From assembly GCA_902491575.1 (NCBI GenBank), contig CABUID010000018.1, positions 1 to 42,407 on the forward strand: 42,407 nucleotides of DNA, given 5' to 3'. Positions 25,489 to 34,023 of this stretch are shown here, one piece after another (within the stretch, counting starts at the first letter, position 1; the number at the start of each line of letters is the position of its first letter). A program made the position numbers and the translations under genes. This DNA comes from an uncultured Bacillota bacterium (GTDB lineage Bacteria > Bacillota_I > Bacilli_A > RFN20 > CAG-631). Under the pieces are notes generated by a model. The model was not told the DNA's origin. It worked only from the letters and a program-made list of their open reading frames with translations, and ran no database searches.

Positions 25489-25989
25489 ATGTATATTGAG
25501 ACAGAAAGGATGATTATTCGAAACTACACAAAAGATGATTTAAAAGATTTACAAGAAATTTTAGGAGATCCTGAAGTAATGAAAAATTGTGAACCTACTT
25601 ATAGTATTGAAAAGACACTTGATTTCTTAAAAGAATTTTGCATTGGTAAAATGGGTGCGGTTGCTGCAGTTCATAAAGAAAGTAGTAAAATGATTGGATA
25701 TATTTTATTCAATAGAATTGAGGAAGGCCTATATGAAATTGGTTGGTTTTTCAATAGAAACTTTTGGTGTCAGGGTTATGCATATGAATCTTGTAAAGCT
25801 GTTATTGACTATGCATTCAGTGAGTTAAATGCACAGAAGATATTTGCGGAAACAATCGATGCCAAAAAATCGGTAGGTTTAATGAAAAAACTTGGTATGC
25901 AGCTTGAAGATATCGAACATAGTAAAATAAAAGACAATGACGAGTATTTACATTGTTATCATCTTTTAAAAGATGATTGGAGTAAGTAA
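25489..25989 (+). CDS. GNAT acetyltransferase, RimJ/RimL type
   Basis: 166 residues beginning MYIETERMIIRNYTKDDLKD, the typical TERLxLR start of RimJ/RimL-like acetyltransferases. It has GYILFNRIEEGLYEIGWFF and FWCQGYAYESCKAVIDYAF (acetyl-CoA loop Q-G-Y-A), then AQKIFAETIDAKKSVGLMKK, LGMQLED. The acceptor is probably an N-terminal amine, an antibiotic or a small metabolite; this cannot be resolved. The start at 25489 is better spaced from AAGGAG (25475-25480) than the ATG at 25483. Last of the cargo run. Confidence 0.87.
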   Translation: MYIETERMIIRNYTKDDLKDLQEILGDPEVMKNCEPTYSIEKTLDFLKEFCIGKMGAVAAVHKESSKMIGYILFNRIEEGLYEIGWFFNRNFWCQGYAYESCKAVIDYAFSELNAQKIFAETIDAKKSVGLMKKLGMQLEDIEHSKIKDNDEYLHCYHLLKDDWSK

Positions 25990-26546
25990 AATTAAAATTT
26001 CAATTTGTCAACAAAACAGTGCCAATTAAATAAACGTGCGGTAGAAAATAGGACTGCCTTTTAAGAATGAGTAAATTGGTATCAATATAGGTAATTTGTG
26101 CCATAAAGAAAGCATAGGTTTGATATAATGAAAATGAAGTAGATTTTCAAGTGTCAGCCTTTTTTTAAATTTATTCATTTAAAATCAATCGTTAAGCGAA
26201 AAATAAGTTGGACTATTATATACCTATATTAGTTAATAGGCATGAGTTGAATTAAATTGACACTAAATTTTATATTATAAAGGACTGGAATGAAAACTAC
26301 GGGATGTATTGTTAAAAAGTACTGGGGGGGTCAAAGAAACTGGCTTATGCCTTTTGGAGTTTTAGGAATATTACAAAGAATCAAAAAAGTCTCAAAGCCA
26401 AAGATAGAATTTTTTATTTGATGTAATAGAGTGTTAATTGCCAAAACTTACAACTTAAATGTACTAACTTCCTTAGCTTTATTTTTGCTTTTAAAATGCA
26501 TAAAAAGTCAAAAAATAAAAGTTTTGGCAGTTTACTGCTTAAAATC
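25990..26546. other. Long intergenic stretch without a convincing gene
   Basis: About 550 bases, AT-rich, with one odd G7 run near 26324-26330. A 43-codon frame (26290-26421) starts MKTTGCIVKKYWGGQRNWLM and has no clear ribosome site; it may be a relic. TTTGATATAATG near 26117 looks like a stray promoter. No IS ends or tRNA are seen. Confidence 0.5.
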
Positions 26547-26575
26547 TTGATAATTTATTTAAATCATAGTATAAT
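26547..26575 (+). promoter_or_regulatory. Sigma-A type promoter of the DUF4143 ATPase gene
   Basis: TTGATA (26547-26552), 17 bp, TATAAT (26570-26575), with the GGAGGTG ribosome site just after. Confidence 0.75.
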
Positions 26576-26600
26576 AAAACAAACCTGGAGGTGCTTGTTT

Positions 26601-27914
26601 ATGAGTCAAAATCGCAATTTAAAAAATAGAGATGCATATCTAGAAAAGCTGATTAGTTTTAAAGATACTGAACCAATTAAAGTTATAACTGGGATTAGAA
26701 GATGTGGGAAATCAAGTCTATTAAAATTAATGGCGAATTACTTAAAAGAAATAGGGGTAGACGACAGTCAAATTATCGAGATGAATTTTGAAACATATGA
26801 TTATCGAAAAATGACTGCTGATGACATCTATTCTTATGTAAAAGAAAGAATTGTTTTAGGTAAGAAAACGTATCTTTTTTTTGATGAATTGCAACGTATC
26901 GAATCATGGGAAGATACCATAAATGCTTTTAGAGTTGATTTTGATTGCGACATATATATAACTGGTTCTAATGCGTATTTACTATCATCAGAATACTCAA
27001 CATATTTATCTGGTAGATGTGTTGAAATTAAGATGCTTCCTCTTTCATTTGCTGAGTTTTTAAACTTTCATAATTTTGAGATAAGAGAGAGTTCTTTGGA
27101 TGCGAATAGGAAATATGCATATTCTAGAGATGGTGAACTTCATAGTCTTGAAGAGTTGTTTGACTCTTATATGCGATTTGGTGGAATGCCAGGAATTGCA
27201 GATGTGGGGTTAGAACAAGATAAAGCGTTTGCTCTTCTAGATGGTATATATTCGACGGTTGTAGTACGGGATATTTTAGAACGTGAAAAACGCAGAGGTC
27301 AACAAAGAATAACCGATGCATTTCTACTTAGAAAAATAATCCTTTATCTAGTCGATAATATAGGAAGTAATATTTCAGTTTCAAATATTGGTAATGTACT
27401 TACTAATGAAGGACTTCTTGATGGTAGCAATCGTAAAGGAATACCTAGCAACCATACTGTTAGTGCATATATTGATGCGTTGCTTGAAAGCTATTTCTTC
27501 TACGATATAAAGCGTTTTGATATTAAAGGTAAAGAATATTTGAGAACGCTCGGCAAGTATTACATTGTCGATATTGGAATGCGTAACTATTTGCTTGGTT
27601 TTAGAGATTGTGATAGAGGACATGCTCTAGAAAATATCGTTTATCTTGAACTATTGCGAAGAGGTTATGATGTTGCAATTGGGAAAATAGATAATAACGA
27701 AGTAGACTTTATTGCTACAAACACATCCAATAAAATTTATATACAAGTAACAGAAAGTATGCTCAGTGAAGATGTAAGACAAAGGGAACTTGCTCCGCTT
27801 ATGAAAATTCCAGATAATTATGAAAAAATAATATTATCTTTGGATCAAAGAGGTATAAATGTTTATGAAGGCATTAAATCTTTCAACTTGATTGATTGGT
27901 TGTTATCGAAATAA
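26601..27914 (+). CDS. AAA_14 / DUF4143 family ATPase
   Basis: 437-residue cytoplasmic ATPase. Walker A GIRRCGKSS (31-39), Walker B YLFFDELQR (about 91-99), sensor-like DIYITGSNAYLLSSEY, then the DUF4143 region (about 230-350) with a winged-helix-like part, and a C-terminal PD-(D/E)XK-like fold: Glu in HALENIVYLELLRRGYDV, EVDFIA, and IYIQVTES. The family is abundant in bacteria and archaea and is often multi-copy in accessory regions; its role is not established. The start follows GGAGGTG; the open frame upstream is not family-like. It has its own promoter and terminator. A decayed relative lies at 23016-23573. Confidence 0.92.
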   Translation: MSQNRNLKNRDAYLEKLISFKDTEPIKVITGIRRCGKSSLLKLMANYLKEIGVDDSQIIEMNFETYDYRKMTADDIYSYVKERIVLGKKTYLFFDELQRIESWEDTINAFRVDFDCDIYITGSNAYLLSSEYSTYLSGRCVEIKMLPLSFAEFLNFHNFEIRESSLDANRKYAYSRDGELHSLEELFDSYMRFGGMPGIADVGLEQDKAFALLDGIYSTVVVRDILEREKRRGQQRITDAFLLRKIILYLVDNIGSNISVSNIGNVLTNEGLLDGSNRKGIPSNHTVSAYIDALLESYFFYDIKRFDIKGKEYLRTLGKYYIVDIGMRNYLLGFRDCDRGHALENIVYLELLRRGYDVAIGKIDNNEVDFIATNTSNKIYIQVTESMLSEDVRQRELAPLMKIPDNYEKIILSLDQRGINVYEGIKSFNLIDWLLSK

Positions 27915-27928
27915 AATTTGTCTTGAGA

Positions 27929-27959
27929 GCATCTATCAGAAATGGTAGGTGCTTTTCTT
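27929..27959 (+). terminator. Terminator of the DUF4143 ATPase gene
   Basis: AGCATCTATC (27929-27938) pairs with GGTAGGTGCT (27945-27954) through two G-U pairs, then TTTCTT. Confidence 0.7.
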
Positions 27960-27962
27960 ATA

Positions 27963-28219
27963 CTCAAGAACTAATTCCATATGCCGAAGAAATTGTTGCA
28001 ATGATAAAGAAAAATCAGATGTAAACGATTAAAAAAATTTCTGATTTTACTAATTGGAGAGAGTATTGTTTGTACTTAAGAAAAAGAATTCATTCTAAAT
28101 GAACTAGTGAAGAATATCCTGATGGTGGATTATTACTTGCTTCTCGTATATTCTCAAATAGACTAATTGAAAATGTGTTCAAAAAATATATAAAGGAACA
28201 AATAAGAAATAATTATTAA
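27963..28219 (+). pseudogene. Decayed gene, family unknown
   Basis: A single reading frame reads protein-like but is interrupted twice: TQELIPYAEEIVAMIKKNQM, TAA, TIKKISDFTNWREYCLYLRK and six more residues, TGA, then TSEEYPDGGLLLASRIFSNR and a tail ending IRNNY. There is no start codon or ribosome site at the left end. The frame persists across both stops, as expected for a coding remnant. I do not recognise the family. The rest of 27915-28357 is A-rich and empty apart from two terminators. Confidence 0.5.
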
Positions 28220-28270
28220 ATAATATTTTAAAAGTAATTTTAAACAATAATAAAAAGAAAAATATTAAAC

Positions 28271-28308
28271 TAAAAAAGATTGTAAAGAATCTAGTTTAAA
28301 TTAGATTC
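28271..28308 (-). terminator. Likely terminator of the fibre cluster
   Basis: On the minus strand GAATCT...AGATTC (28287-28308) forms a short hairpin that continues inward with A/T pairs, followed by TTTACAATC and six T (28272-28277). Confidence 0.45.
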
Positions 28309-28357
28309 CCTCAATCCATTTTTATTTTATACATGAAATATCTTTTAAATTGCCCAC

Positions 28358-29041
28358 TTATATAGTTGTAACTTTTATAGATATATTTAAATTAAATGAA
28401 TATGTTAAATCTGCATTTTGTGTAGCGTTAAGTGTAGATATTAATTGATTATAATCATCTTTACTACTAACATTATCAATTACTCTCTCCTTTGATATCC
28501 ATTCAAACGAAAGTGTAAAATCAATATTTGTTTCTTGCATATTTGTCACATCCGTAATATGCTCTTGATCTTCGATATCTTTTGTAAAAGGATTGCTAAC
28601 TTCCTCGTCATTGACTTTGATGATTGCTCTTAAACAATCTTTTAAATTTTCATTTAATAAAGTAACTTCTATTTCATAAGCTTCAAATTCACGTGTCGTA
28701 TTAGTAGATGAAGTCCACCGCCATCCAGTTCTTTTCCAAATTAGAGGTCTATTTACAAATTCAAATTCTTTACTAGGAGTAAATCTGCAATCGATTTCAC
28801 CATTATTTATAGCATAAGTTTCATTTTGATCATTTTGATCAATGGTTAAATTATAATCATCATATTTCGTATCAATCGTAAAATTCATAGGGACAACTTC
28901 TGCCATCGTTAATCCACCAGAAATTTCATGATATGACTCTTTCACATCACCTATAAAAATCCATTCTGAAAAGCCATAGCCAACTAACACCAAACAAACA
29001 AATACAGCAAGGAAAAGTGGAATAATTTTTTTTCTATTCAT
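28358..29041 (-). CDS. SipW-dependent TasA-like secreted protein, paralogue 4
   Basis: 227 residues. The N-terminus MNRKKIIPLFLAVFVCLVLV followed by GYGFSEWIF has the SipW-type signal pattern (short basic start, hydrophobic core, G-x-G-F-[S/A]-x-W-x-F at the cleavage region), as in TasA/CalY. The mature part is beta-rich and acidic. It ends FTLSFEWISKE...YNQLISTLN...YSFNLNISIKVTTI, the C-terminal signature shared with three other cluster proteins. The ATG overlaps the upstream gene by 8 bases, and its GGAGGAG site lies in that gene's last codons. Presumably cleaved by the cluster's own signal peptidase and exposed outside; role as fibre subunit or accessory is inference. Confidence 0.75.
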   Translation of the reverse strand: MNRKKIIPLFLAVFVCLVLVGYGFSEWIFIGDVKESYHEISGGLTMAEVVPMNFTIDTKYDDYNLTIDQNDQNETYAINNGEIDCRFTPSKEFEFVNRPLIWKRTGWRWTSSTNTTREFEAYEIEVTLLNENLKDCLRAIIKVNDEEVSNPFTKDIEDQEHITDVTNMQETNIDFTLSFEWISKERVIDNVSSKDDYNQLISTLNATQNADLTYSFNLNISIKVTTI

Positions 29042-29840
29042 ATAAATCTCCTCCTACATACTCACCGCATTGTGTACAACTCGTATTATACTGTTGATTT
29101 TCATGACCATTTGGACAAGTGGTTAAAAGATACATTGTAATTCTTAAATTTAAATCCATATTAAAACTATACTCATCACCATTCGTAATATTACATTCTT
29201 CTTTTAACTTTTCTACATAAGAAAAATATTCATCTAGTGTTGTTGGTTTATAAATGCCAGTTTCTTTATCTTGATTAATATAAGAAGCTTTAATTGCAGG
29301 AAAAACCAAATGGTCAGGATTGGATATTTCATCTTTCGTTAGGATGATTTCATTAGAAGAAGCGATATAGTTTTCATCTTTTCCAAATCCAAATTGAACA
29401 AATTTTAATAGTCCAGTATATAATTGACCTTGTGTGGTATAAGGCTCTAAAACAAATTTAATTTTATAATCTTTTTCATTAAATTCCATATTAAAGAATC
29501 TTTCATTGGGAACAAAAGTCGAGATAATTTCATCCACATAATTATCTCCCTCATAGGCATAAATATTTACGCCACAATAAACATTTTTATTTCCTAATTC
29601 ATCTTTAATAATTCCTTCATTTTTATCACTTTCATCAAGTTCGATAGTAAAACGATTACAGTTAAAATCTATTTCGCCAATTTTATCAATTATATCAACT
29701 GCTGTAATTGTACCATTTCCTTCAATCGAAACATTTGTTGTCGAAAATATTTCGTGAAAATGCCATGCAGAAAAGCCACTACCAATACAAATAATAAGGA
29801 TAGACAAAGATATCCATAATACTTTTAATTTTCTATTCAT
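29034..29840 (-). CDS. SipW-dependent TasA-like protein with C-terminal zinc-ribbon motif, paralogue 3
   Basis: 268 residues. SipW-type signal (MNRKLKVLWISLSILIICIG, then SGFSAWHFHE), a beta-rich body (INIYAYEGDNYVDE, KDYKIKFVLEPYTTQGQLY) and the shared signature LDEYFSYVEKL...YSFNMDLNLRITMYLLTT. Uniquely it then adds CPNGHENQQYNTSCTQCGEY, a C-P-x-G-H...C-x-x-C zinc-ribbon-like motif, before the end. Such ribbons are usually cytoplasmic; here it would lie outside the cell. AGGTG precedes the ATG. Follows the signal peptidase gene by 8 bases. Confidence 0.75.
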   Translation of the reverse strand: MNRKLKVLWISLSILIICIGSGFSAWHFHEIFSTTNVSIEGNGTITAVDIIDKIGEIDFNCNRFTIELDESDKNEGIIKDELGNKNVYCGVNIYAYEGDNYVDEIISTFVPNERFFNMEFNEKDYKIKFVLEPYTTQGQLYTGLLKFVQFGFGKDENYIASSNEIILTKDEISNPDHLVFPAIKASYINQDKETGIYKPTTLDEYFSYVEKLKEECNITNGDEYSFNMDLNLRITMYLLTTCPNGHENQQYNTSCTQCGEYVGGDLYE

Positions 29841-29848
29841 AAAGACAC

Positions 29849-30970
29849 CTATTTCTTTTTTGGCTTTTTTATAACATAACCCTCATCCTTATTTTTTTTC
29901 ATTTTATTTTCACTTGGATGATTGTCTTTATCAACTAAATAAATTTTTTTCTTGGTACTAAATAATTTTTTAATGAATGATTCGTCTTTATGGTTATATG
30001 CAATACGAATTCTAAGTTTAACTTCATTTTTCTTCAATTTTTTCTCAATTACTGGGAAAATTTGCTTTAATAAGATTTTCTTTCTCTGTGTTTCAACAAT
30101 ATTTGCTTTCGCCTCAAAAATATCAAAAAACAATGCTGAAGAAAAAGCAAAGAAAACTGTAATGAGTCCAATATTGGAACTTAAATATAAATTGCAAACA
30201 CCTAAAATAAAATTGTTTGTTCCATTATAATGTCCTATAACTTTATCAAGGGTAATTTCTCTTTCATAACTTGCGCTTACTGTATTTGCGTCACCTCTGA
30301 AAGTATATTTTTTTATGCCATCTTCTTCTTTTATTGTTATTAGTCTATGAACAATGATATTTCCTTCATGATCATAAAAAGCATAGATATCGTAAAGATT
30401 CATTCTTTTTTGATATTCATTATCTAGTTGAATAAGTGAATATTGTTTAATTTGATTATTGAGATCATATTGAAATAAATACTCGTTGGCTCTATTTTTA
30501 CTTTCCATTGAACCAGTTTTAATGACTAAATATGAATTACCAAAATAATTGGTCAATCCCGTAGTGACCCTACTATAAATACCAAAACCAAAAAGTAAAA
30601 TCATCAATAAATATAAAACGCCCAAAATCAAATTTAAAGATAACGACATCCGTTTCTTTTTAAATTCAACATGTTGTGTAACGGTATCAAAATCAATCGG
30701 TGTATTACTTTTTTGCTCTAATAGAGTATCTTGAACAATTAATTTGGCTGGTATGGGTTTTAAGAACTCTTTATATTCTTCCATAATTACTCTTTTTAAA
30801 CTTTGATCTTCCAACCCATGTTGAATACATTTAGCATAATAACGATGCCATATATAAAATAACATAATATAAGTAATGGCAAGTAATCCAATTACAGCGA
30901 TAGCCACCCCTAATGAAATACTTTCTAAATCTTGTGAGCCACTAGAAGAAAATAGAATCATTTTGTTCAT
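29849..30970 (-). CDS. ER-type (SipW-like) signal peptidase I with extra domains
   Basis: Membrane peptidase that removes signal sequences. The S-H-D form of the active site, typical of SipW and eukaryotic/archaeal enzymes, is visible: Ser154 in VIKTGSME, His208 in IIVHRLIT, Asp227 in FRGDANT. At 373 residues it is about twice the size of SipW. Additions: an N-terminal helix (about 18-40) followed by a cytoplasmic stretch of about 70 residues before the catalytic-domain helix (about 112-131), and a basic, Lys-rich C-terminal tail of about 100 residues after the last helix (about 265-288). It sits in the middle of the cluster of proteins bearing SipW-type signals, so these are its probable substrates. 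GGTGAGG precedes the ATG. Confidence 0.88.
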   Translation of the reverse strand: MNKMILFSSSGSQDLESISLGVAIAVIGLLAITYIMLFYIWHRYYAKCIQHGLEDQSLKRVIMEEYKEFLKPIPAKLIVQDTLLEQKSNTPIDFDTVTQHVEFKKKRMSLSLNLILGVLYLLMILLFGFGIYSRVTTGLTNYFGNSYLVIKTGSMESKNRANEYLFQYDLNNQIKQYSLIQLDNEYQKRMNLYDIYAFYDHEGNIIVHRLITIKEEDGIKKYTFRGDANTVSASYEREITLDKVIGHYNGTNNFILGVCNLYLSSNIGLITVFFAFSSALFFDIFEAKANIVETQRKKILLKQIFPVIEKKLKKNEVKLRIRIAYNHKDESFIKKLFSTKKKIYLVDKDNHPSENKMKKNKDEGYVIKKPKKK

Positions 30971-30991
30971 TAAAACCTCACCACCTTTCCT

Positions 30992-33334
30992 TTATTTATT
31001 TTTTGGTATAAATACATAATTTTTTAAAACTTTAAATCCTGGATTTTCTAAGTTTTCACTATTGAAAACAAATTCAGTAATGCTATCAACTAAATCTTGT
31101 CCTTGATCGTTATAATACTTTATAATCTCTTCAAGCGTATATTCTTTTCCTTCTTCAAACACACTAGCAGGCGCTTTTTCTGTAGCTATAAAAATATCTT
31201 TTAATCCAACTGGAGTATCTAAGAATACATTTTTAGCAATAAATGCATAATGAATCGATTGACCACTTAAATCTGGTTTAATAAATCGACTATTTTCGCC
31301 TTCCATCAAGTCAAGATTATAATCACTTTGATTATCATAAATAACTGTAAAAATATTTGTCTCTCGATAAGCATAAATTTCGACTGAAGAAGGATAATAT
31401 GGTCCGAAACTATGATGACCTGCAGTATTTTCAATTTCTTGATAAAATGAATCACTATACTTAATATTTAATGCTAATGAATAAATACCATATCCCATAT
31501 TTTTTTCAGGATCGTCGCTACTCACATTACTTTTTGTTGGATTAATGACGAAAGCATCTTGAATAGAATAGTAGCTATGACTAGTTGGCGAATATTGATT
31601 CAAAATTTCATTATAATCTTGAATTACTGAGCCATCTAACCTTCTTAAATAATCATTATAACTAAAATCGGTATTGGTCATTGCTTGATTTATATTTGAA
31701 AAATAATGGGTATAATTATACATCGTATAATTTACAAGACCTACATCTTTAAATACCTCTTCTGCCTTTTCTTCGCCATAATTTTTTTTAGAAAAAAATT
31801 TCACAGGATTATTTAACGAAACATTAAAGAAAAGATTTGAAAATTGTATTCCATTTTCACTATGCCATGAAGTCGTATCTTTGTCTGAAAATGTAAATTC
31901 AACATTTTCAAGAGCAAACATATTCGGATTTGTAACAGCTCTTCTAAAGGTATGTTTTTTAACATTTTCATTATTATAATCAAAAGATCCTGTTGGACCT
32001 CCAACTAAACGAGGTTCATAAAATCTTTCAAATACTAAATAGAAACTATTTACATATGTTTTACCATAATTTGTTTTACTTATTGTATTCATGACGATAG
32101 AGTAAAAAATCGTAACTTGACGAGTTTTTAAAAAATCATGAAAAAACTTTATTTCACTACTAGAAAAAACATTACCCGTGCTACCTTGTTTTTTAAAAGC
32201 ATAGATTGTGTATACACCTTTTCCCACTCCATCAACAGATAAACCATTTCCATTTGGATGATTTTCTATTGTCTTTTCATTTTCAATAAGTAAATCTGCA
32301 GAGCAGCCATCAGAAGGTTGTAAATCCATCCAACCATTCCATCCTAACTCACCACTATCATATTTAAAAGTCAAGTGTTTAAATCCATCAATACTAAAAG
32401 CATTTTTTGAATAAACTTTAACATTTTTTTGTAAATCTTCTTTTTCATCCTCTAAAGAATTATTGGTAAAATCATATGTTTCAGTAAAAGTATCATAACT
32501 ATCATTTAAAGCTTTACCTTCATTTAAATATGCTTCTTTATAATTTGAAGAATCAATGATGTCCTCACTATTATATTGAATTTGTATAGGATCATTTCTA
32601 TCTTCATAAATACTAGTTACATAATCCTTTCCAGATGTATATACAGGAAATAAAAAAATATCATCCACATTTTCACTACGTTTATATATACTAAAATTAG
32701 TATAAGGATTATCTAAAGATTCTATATATCTTTGTATAGAAATTCCAAATCTCATAAAAGAAACGGCTTTATCATCATGTGGAAAACTTCCTGTTACTCG
32801 TAAATATCCGCTGTTCAAATTCAATCCATCATAATTACCAATTTTATAGTTTAAAGCCCAACCATTAAAATAAAGTGGCCATCCATGACTTGTGGATGGT
32901 TTATTGGCTCTATCCGTTACTTCCGTATAAGGATAACCTATTGCCGTATGCAAATCATCCATAGATATTTCTGTAACATTACGAATTACTTTATAATGTG
33001 ATCCATCTTCGAATTGACCATAACGTAAATCGAGTTCATTATTGGTTATTGTTGATTTGTAAAAATATTCATATGTTCCATCTGTACTCGATGTTGGATT
33101 AGGATCAAAATCGCTTTGTGCCATAAAATATATGTTATATCTTTTTTGTGGTAATGCTTCATAGTCATAACTATCATTAAATACATAATTATCACGGATA
33201 TTATCCCAACGATAATTTCCATTTATAGAATTAAAACTTTTAGAATTATGTAATAAAAAAGCCCCATAGCCGCCACCGACAATGAGTATAATCAAAAATG
33301 ATAATAATACGACAAATACTTTTTTCCTTAGCAC
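30992..33334 (-). CDS. Large secreted protein of the fibre cluster
   Basis: 780 residues, no known domain. A GTG start with GGTGA upstream; N-terminal MLRKKVFVVLLSFLIILIVG then GGYGAF, a variant of the SipW-type signal. The rest is very rich in Tyr, Phe, Asn and Asp with many short beta-like stretches (YNIYFMAQ, GIYSLALNIKYSD, VEIYAYRETNIFTVIYDN) and no membrane helix or sorting signal. It is the largest product of the cluster, placed between two small paralogues and the peptidase. It could be an adhesin, fibre cap or anchor; this is inference from context. A single Cys (near residue 350) argues against disulfide stabilisation. Confidence 0.75.
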   Translation of the reverse strand: MLRKKVFVVLLSFLIILIVGGGYGAFLLHNSKSFNSINGNYRWDNIRDNYVFNDSYDYEALPQKRYNIYFMAQSDFDPNPTSSTDGTYEYFYKSTITNNELDLRYGQFEDGSHYKVIRNVTEISMDDLHTAIGYPYTEVTDRANKPSTSHGWPLYFNGWALNYKIGNYDGLNLNSGYLRVTGSFPHDDKAVSFMRFGISIQRYIESLDNPYTNFSIYKRSENVDDIFLFPVYTSGKDYVTSIYEDRNDPIQIQYNSEDIIDSSNYKEAYLNEGKALNDSYDTFTETYDFTNNSLEDEKEDLQKNVKVYSKNAFSIDGFKHLTFKYDSGELGWNGWMDLQPSDGCSADLLIENEKTIENHPNGNGLSVDGVGKGVYTIYAFKKQGSTGNVFSSSEIKFFHDFLKTRQVTIFYSIVMNTISKTNYGKTYVNSFYLVFERFYEPRLVGGPTGSFDYNNENVKKHTFRRAVTNPNMFALENVEFTFSDKDTTSWHSENGIQFSNLFFNVSLNNPVKFFSKKNYGEEKAEEVFKDVGLVNYTMYNYTHYFSNINQAMTNTDFSYNDYLRRLDGSVIQDYNEILNQYSPTSHSYYSIQDAFVINPTKSNVSSDDPEKNMGYGIYSLALNIKYSDSFYQEIENTAGHHSFGPYYPSSVEIYAYRETNIFTVIYDNQSDYNLDLMEGENSRFIKPDLSGQSIHYAFIAKNVFLDTPVGLKDIFIATEKAPASVFEEGKEYTLEEIIKYYNDQGQDLVDSITEFVFNSENLENPGFKVLKNYVFIPKNK

Positions 33335-33364
33335 TTTTATTTCACCACTTTTTAGTTCAAAATT

Positions 33365-34003
33365 CTATCTTCTAAATTCAATTTTTAAATTAATCATAAA
33401 AGCATACTCAAGCTGAAGTTCTTCTTGAGTGTCATCCAGTTCATTGACCATTTTTACAAAACCTGAAGCACTACTTGGTGGAATATGATCTCTATCATCA
33501 ATGTATCGAAAAGAAGGAGTAATGGTTCTTTCATACACTCCATCCATTAATACTTCATTTTTTAAATCATTTGTAATATCTTCTTCTAAAAAAACTTGAT
33601 CAATACTTTGATTCGTACTTGGATTAAAGGCTTCTACATAATTACTTAATATCGGATTCAAAAATGATACACTACCAACTAAATAAGCTGTAGCACCAAC
33701 ATTAAGTGTATAATTCGTATATACCATATTTATGTTCGGTAAAAACGTCAAACTTGAATCAATATTACCATAACTACCATCTGCTTGCTCTAAAATTAAA
33801 TTAAAAGTAGTATATCCCTTCAAAGGAAGAATGTTTAACTCTCCCTCCTCTGAAAAGGCTGCAACATTTGCTTTTAATTCAAAACTTTTATAGATTTGGT
33901 AACTATTTTCAAATTGCCATACGGCAAAACCCGTTCCAATTAAACTCAATATGCAAGCAGAAGATAATAAATATCTTAATATACTACCTTTCTTCATATT
34001 CAT
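33365..34003 (-). CDS. SipW-dependent TasA-like secreted protein, paralogue 2
   Basis: 212 residues. N-terminus MNMKKGSILRYLLSSACILS then LIGTGFAVWQFENS, the SipW-type signal pattern. Beta-rich mature part (GYTTFNLILEQADGSYG, YTLNVGATAYLVGSVSF) ending VNELDDTQEELQLEYAFMIN then LKIEFRR, a version of the shared C-terminal signature. There is no clear ribosome site; an alternative ATG lies two codons in. It follows the first cluster gene by 20 bases and is probably translated by re-initiation or from a weak site. Confidence 0.72.
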   Translation of the reverse strand: MNMKKGSILRYLLSSACILSLIGTGFAVWQFENSYQIYKSFELKANVAAFSEEGELNILPLKGYTTFNLILEQADGSYGNIDSSLTFLPNINMVYTNYTLNVGATAYLVGSVSFLNPILSNYVEAFNPSTNQSIDQVFLEEDITNDLKNEVLMDGVYERTITPSFRYIDDRDHIPPSSASGFVKMVNELDDTQEELQLEYAFMINLKIEFRR

Positions 34004-34023
34004 TTTTTTAATTCAAAACAAAA

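Noticed and set aside
26290..26421. 43-codon frame beginning MKTTGCIVKKYWGG
   Set aside because: No clear ribosome site or homology signal; the G7 run makes the frame doubtful. Mentioned only in the gap entry.
27963..28219. TGA read as Trp (alternative code)
   Set aside because: Intact genes here end in TGA in sensible places (for example the 42-residue peptide at 37657-37659), and the same frame also has a TAA, so decay is simpler.
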